64,000 bases of DNA from Phycicoccus elongatus Lp2 (GTDB lineage Bacteria > Actinomycetota > Actinomycetes > Actinomycetales > Dermatophilaceae). Below the pieces are notes generated by a model. That model was not told the origin of the DNA, did no database searches, and saw nothing but the letters and a program-made list of their open reading frames with translations. The DNA lies in assembly GCF_000367525.1 (NCBI RefSeq), contig NZ_HF570956.1, positions 495,559-559,558 of the forward strand, read 5' to 3'. This document shows, piece after piece, positions 60,866 to 64,000 of this stretch. The position numbers and the translations under genes were made by a program. Numbering within the stretch: position 1 is the stretch's first letter; each line of letters begins with the position of its first letter.

Positions 60866-63800
60866 ATGTCCGCGATCCCCGCCTCCGAGAACTTCGTGCA
60901 CCTGCACGTCCACACCGAGTACTCCATGCTCGACGGCGCCGCGCGGATCGGGGACCTCTACAAGCGCGCGGCCGAGATGGGGATGCCCGCGATCGCGACA
61001 ACTGATCACGGCTACCTCTTCGGCGCCTACGACTTCTGGAAGAAGTCCAAGGACACCGGCGTCAAGCCGATCATCGGCGTCGAGGCCTATGTGACGCCGG
61101 GGACGCACCGCACCGACAAGACGCGCACGTTGTGGGGGGACGAGCGCACTGCGCGGTCCGACGACGTCTCCGCGGGCGGCGCCTACACGCACATGACGAT
61201 GTTGGCCACCGACAACGCGTCGATGGCCAACCTCTTCACGATGAGTTCGCTCGCGAGCCTGGACCAGGTCTACGCCAAATGGCCCCGCATCGACCGTGAG
61301 CTGCTCCATCGCTACGGCAAGGGGATGATCGCGACGACCGGCTGCCCCAGCGGTGAGATCCAGACACGCCTGCGGTTGGGTCAGTACGACCTGGCCCGGG
61401 AGGCAGCGGCGGAGTTCCGCGACATCTTCGGCGCCGAGAACTACTTCCTCGAGCTCATGGACCACGGCAACAGCATCGAGCGCCGCACCCGCGAGGACCT
61501 CATGCGCCTCGGCAAGGATCTCGGTCTGCCGCTGCTGGCGACCAATGACCTGCACTACGTCAAGCCCGAGGACGACAAGGCCCAGGACGCACTGCTCTGC
61601 ATCAACTCGGGCAACACCCTGCTCGACCCGGGCCGGTTCAAGTTCGAGGGCACGGGCTACTACCTCAAGTCGCCCGCGGAGATGCGTCATCTCTTCCGGG
61701 AGCTGCCGGAGGCCTGCGACAACACCCTGCTCATCGCCGAGCGGTGCGAGGTGTCCTTCACCGAGCAGGAGGGGCGCTACATGCCGCGCTTCCCCTGCCC
61801 CGAGGGAGAGGACGAGCAGACCTGGTTCGTCAAGGAGGTCAACGCCGGGCTGCGCCGGCGCTTCCCCGAGGGCGTGCCGGAGTATGCCGCGACCCAGGCC
61901 ACCTTCGAGATCGACGTCATCGTCTCCAAGGGGTATGCCGGCTACTTCCTCGTCGTCGCCGACTTCATCAACTGGGCCAAGGACAACGGAATTCGGGTCG
62001 GACCGGGCCGTGGATCGGGTGCCGGCTCGATGTGTGCCTACGCGATGGGGATCACCGACCTCGACCCCGTCCCGCACGGCCTGATCTTCGAGCGTTTTCT
62101 CAATCCCGAGCGCATGTCCATGCCCGACTTCGACGTCGACTTCGACGAGCGCCGCCGTGGCGAGGTCATCCAGTACGTCACCAGGAAGTACGGCTCCGAG
62201 CGCGTCGCGCAGATCGTCACCTACGGCACGATCATGGCCAAGCAGGCGGTCAAGGACTCCGCGCGGATCATGGGTCACCCCTTCGCGATGGGGGAGAAGC
62301 TCACCAAGGCGATGCCGGCCGTGGTGATGGGCAAGGGTGTCTCGCTCGCCGACCTCTACGACCCCGAGGCCAAGAGGTATGCCGAGGGCGTCGAGTTCCG
62401 CGGCGTGGTCGCCGAGGACCCGGCGGCCGGCGAGGTCGTCGAACTGGCCAAGGGCATCGAGGGCCTGAAGCGGCAGTGGGGCGTGCACGCCGCGGGCGTC
62501 ATCATGTCGAGCGAGCCCCTCATCGATGTCATCCCGATCATGCGCCGGCTGCAGGACGGCCAGGTCATCACCCAGTTCGACTACCCCAGCTGTGAGTCCC
62601 TCGGCCTGGTCAAGATGGACTTCCTCGGCCTGCGGAACCTCACGATCCTCGACGACGCACTCGAGAACGTGAAGGCCAACCGGGGCGAGGACATCGACCT
62701 CGACGCCCTGTCCAAGGACATGACCGACAAGGCGACCTACCAGTTGCTGGGGCGCGGCGACACCCTCGGGGTCTTCCAGCTCGACGGTGGCGGCATGCGC
62801 TCGCTGCTGCGGCTCATGCAGCCGGACAACTTCGAGGACATCTCGGCCGCCCTCGCCCTCTATCGACCCGGCCCCATGGGCGTCAACGCCCACACTAACT
62901 TTGCCCTGCGCAAGAACGGCAAGCAGGAGCTCATCCCGCTCGACCCGCAACTCAAGGGCAAGTTGCAACCGGAGATGGTGGCGGCCCTCGAGCCGATCCT
63001 CGGCATGACCCATGGCCTGGTGATCTACCAGGAGCAGGTGATGGAGATCGCCCAGAAGCTGGCGGGCTACACCCTGGGCAATGCCGACCTGCTGCGACGC
63101 GCCATGGGCAAGAAGAAGAAGGAAGTGCTCGACAAGGAGTACGTCCCCTTCTCCGAAGGGATGAAGGCCAAGGGCTTCAACGAGGCGTCGGTCGCGGCGC
63201 TCTGGGGTGTCCTCGTCCCCTTCTCGGACTACGCGTTCAACAAGGCGCACACCGCGGCATACGGGCTGGTGTCGTACTGGACCGCCTACCTCAAGGCGAA
63301 CTACCCGGCCGAGTACATGGCGGCCCTGCTCACCAGCGTCGGCGACGACAAGGACAAGTCCGCCCTCTACTTGGGGGAGTGCCGGCGGATGGGCATCAAG
63401 GTCCTCCCGCCGGACGTCAACGAGTCGGTCGCACGCTTCGCCGCCGTTGGCGCCGACATCCGCTTCGGCCTCCAGGCCGTCCGCAACGTCGGGCACAACG
63501 TCGTCGACGAGATCATCCGGGCCCGAGAGGAGAAGGGCGCCTTCACGTCCTTCAAGGACTTCCTCTCCAAGTGCGGCGCGGTCGTCGCCAACAAGCGCAC
63601 CATCGAGTCGCTCATCAAGGGGGGCGCCTTCGACGGTTTGACCGAGAAGCGGATGGGCCTGCTGCGGATCCACGAGGAGTATGTCGACGCCTTCGTCGCG
63701 ATCAAGAAGCAGGAGGCGATCGGGCAGGACAGCCTCTTCGGCTCCTTCGGCGACGACGACGGGGGCGGTTCGGAGACTGACATGCTCGGCCTGACACCCG

Positions 63801-64000
63801 TGCCTGCCGTGGAATGGGACAAGCAGACGCTCCTCACCTTCGAGCGCGAGATGCTCGGTCTCTACGTCTCCGACCACCCACTCTTCGGCGTCGAACACGT
63901 CCTGGCGCAGCACGCCGACACCGAGATCTCGGCGCTGACCGCTGAGGACGGCAAGCCCGATGGGTCGATGGTGACCGTGGCCGGCCTCATCACCGGTCTG
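60866..64000 (+). CDS. dnaE: DNA polymerase III alpha subunit (partial, 3' end outside the window)
   Basis: The replicative polymerase runs in one unbroken frame to the window end (1045 of about 1180 residues). The N-terminal PHP domain retains its metal ligands: H14, H16 and D23 (HLHVHTEYSMLDG), H48 (TTDHGY), then EAYVTPG, THMTML, TTGCPSG and NDLHYV, so proofreading by PHP as in mycobacterial DnaE1 is likely. The catalytic palm has MPDFDVDFDERRRGEVIQYV, and GPGRGSGAGS and RQWGVHAAGVIM are further conserved blocks. ATG 60866 has TAGGAT 8 bases upstream, a leaderless pattern. Confidence 0.95.
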   Translation, partial: MSAIPASENFVHLHVHTEYSMLDGAARIGDLYKRAAEMGMPAIATTDHGYLFGAYDFWKKSKDTGVKPIIGVEAYVTPGTHRTDKTRTLWGDERTARSDDVSAGGAYTHMTMLATDNASMANLFTMSSLASLDQVYAKWPRIDRELLHRYGKGMIATTGCPSGEIQTRLRLGQYDLAREAAAEFRDIFGAENYFLELMDHGNSIERRTREDLMRLGKDLGLPLLATNDLHYVKPEDDKAQDALLCINSGNTLLDPGRFKFEGTGYYLKSPAEMRHLFRELPEACDNTLLIAERCEVSFTEQEGRYMPRFPCPEGEDEQTWFVKEVNAGLRRRFPEGVPEYAATQATFEIDVIVSKGYAGYFLVVADFINWAKDNGIRVGPGRGSGAGSMCAYAMGITDLDPVPHGLIFERFLNPERMSMPDFDVDFDERRRGEVIQYVTRKYGSERVAQIVTYGTIMAKQAVKDSARIMGHPFAMGEKLTKAMPAVVMGKGVSLADLYDPEAKRYAEGVEFRGVVAEDPAAGEVVELAKGIEGLKRQWGVHAAGVIMSSEPLIDVIPIMRRLQDGQVITQFDYPSCESLGLVKMDFLGLRNLTILDDALENVKANRGEDIDLDALSKDMTDKATYQLLGRGDTLGVFQLDGGGMRSLLRLMQPDNFEDISAALALYRPGPMGVNAHTNFALRKNGKQELIPLDPQLKGKLQPEMVAALEPILGMTHGLVIYQEQVMEIAQKLAGYTLGNADLLRRAMGKKKKEVLDKEYVPFSEGMKAKGFNEASVAALWGVLVPFSDYAFNKAHTAAYGLVSYWTAYLKANYPAEYMAALLTSVGDDKDKSALYLGECRRMGIKVLPPDVNESVARFAAVGADIRFGLQAVRNVGHNVVDEIIRAREEKGAFTSFKDFLSKCGAVVANKRTIESLIKGGAFDGLTEKRMGLLRIHEEYVDAFVAIKKQEAIGQDSLFGSFGDDDGGGSETDMLGLTPVPAVEWDKQTLLTFEREMLGLYVSDHPLFGVEHVLAQHADTEISALTAEDGKPDGSMVTVAGLITGL

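Larger units (their letters stand above)
4741..63263. repeat. Dispersed octamer GTATGCCG/CGGCATAC (about 52 copies)
   Basis: Counted by eye, GTATGCCG occurs about 27 times and CGGCATAC about 25 times between these limits, for example at 5003, 8422, 8470, 8811, 10620, 15478, 20298, 24516, 35021, 43343, 50500, 56258, 61882 and 63256. Many copies extend to GGTATGCCGYG. They fall in genes on both strands, in different reading frames, and in intergenic DNA. None was seen before 4741. The function is unknown. Confidence 0.8.

Noticed and set aside
60851-63913. Reverse-strand open frame of 1020 codons
   Set aside because: It is the antisense shadow of dnaE, whose domains and catalytic motifs read without a break on the + strand; high GC makes such frames common.
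1-64000. tRNA, rRNA and CRISPR arrays
   Set aside because: No cloverleaf-like, ribosomal or direct-repeat/spacer pattern was recognised on either strand by eye; a model-based search would be decisive.

Overview
The window is high-GC actinobacterial chromosome. GTG starts are frequent, nearly all stops are TGA, gene pairs often overlap as ATGA or GTGA, and two leaders match the SAM-IV riboswitch class. The gene set (FtsZ with SepF and DivIVA but no FtsA, a dcw cluster led by mraZ, a deazaflavin-type oxidoreductase, DUF6318 and DUF4921 proteins) fits Micrococcales, perhaps Intrasporangiaceae. That placement is inference from gene content, not from a search.

Positions 1-4500 are a decayed flank: an IS256-family element, then remnants of an endonuclease/exonuclease/phosphatase protein, a bifunctional-nuclease gene, a second mraY (reverse strand), a RibD-C/DHFR-like gene and a frameshifted small gene. 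One apparently intact DUF4303/SUKH-like immunity-type gene lies among them. From 4505 to 31967 the DNA is ordinary chromosome: two secreted proteins, an M28 aminopeptidase, an AspT/YidE-type transporter, SprT-like, patatin, thermonuclease, ornithine aminotransferase, redox enzymes, a WXG100-like pair, HrpA helicase, a DNA polymerase I-like protein and a universal stress protein. The methionine genes metY and metX sit 12 kb apart, each behind its own SAM-IV leader.

Positions 32000-38500 hold the principal sigma factor with a long Lys/Ala/Pro tract, followed on the reverse strand by a moxR-DUF58-transglutaminase operon. Positions 38700-60800 are a complete actinobacterial division and cell-wall cluster: mraZ, rsmH, ftsL, ftsI, murE, murF, mraY, murD, ftsW, murG, murC, ftsQ, ftsZ, pgeF, yggS, sepF, yggT, divIVA. 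A DksA-like zinc finger protein, lspA and an RluD-type synthase follow. dnaE starts at 60866 and runs off the end.

The most unexpected signal is not a gene. The octamer GTATGCCG (or its complement CGGCATAC) was counted by eye about 52 times after position 4741, against two to three expected for this base composition. It occurs in all reading frames and between genes, and is absent from the decayed first 4.7 kb. Other unexplained structure includes two small families of intergenic repeats, a pair of near-identical opposed MraZ-type boxes between moxR and mraZ, and stop codons embedded in -10-like hexamers of the next gene.
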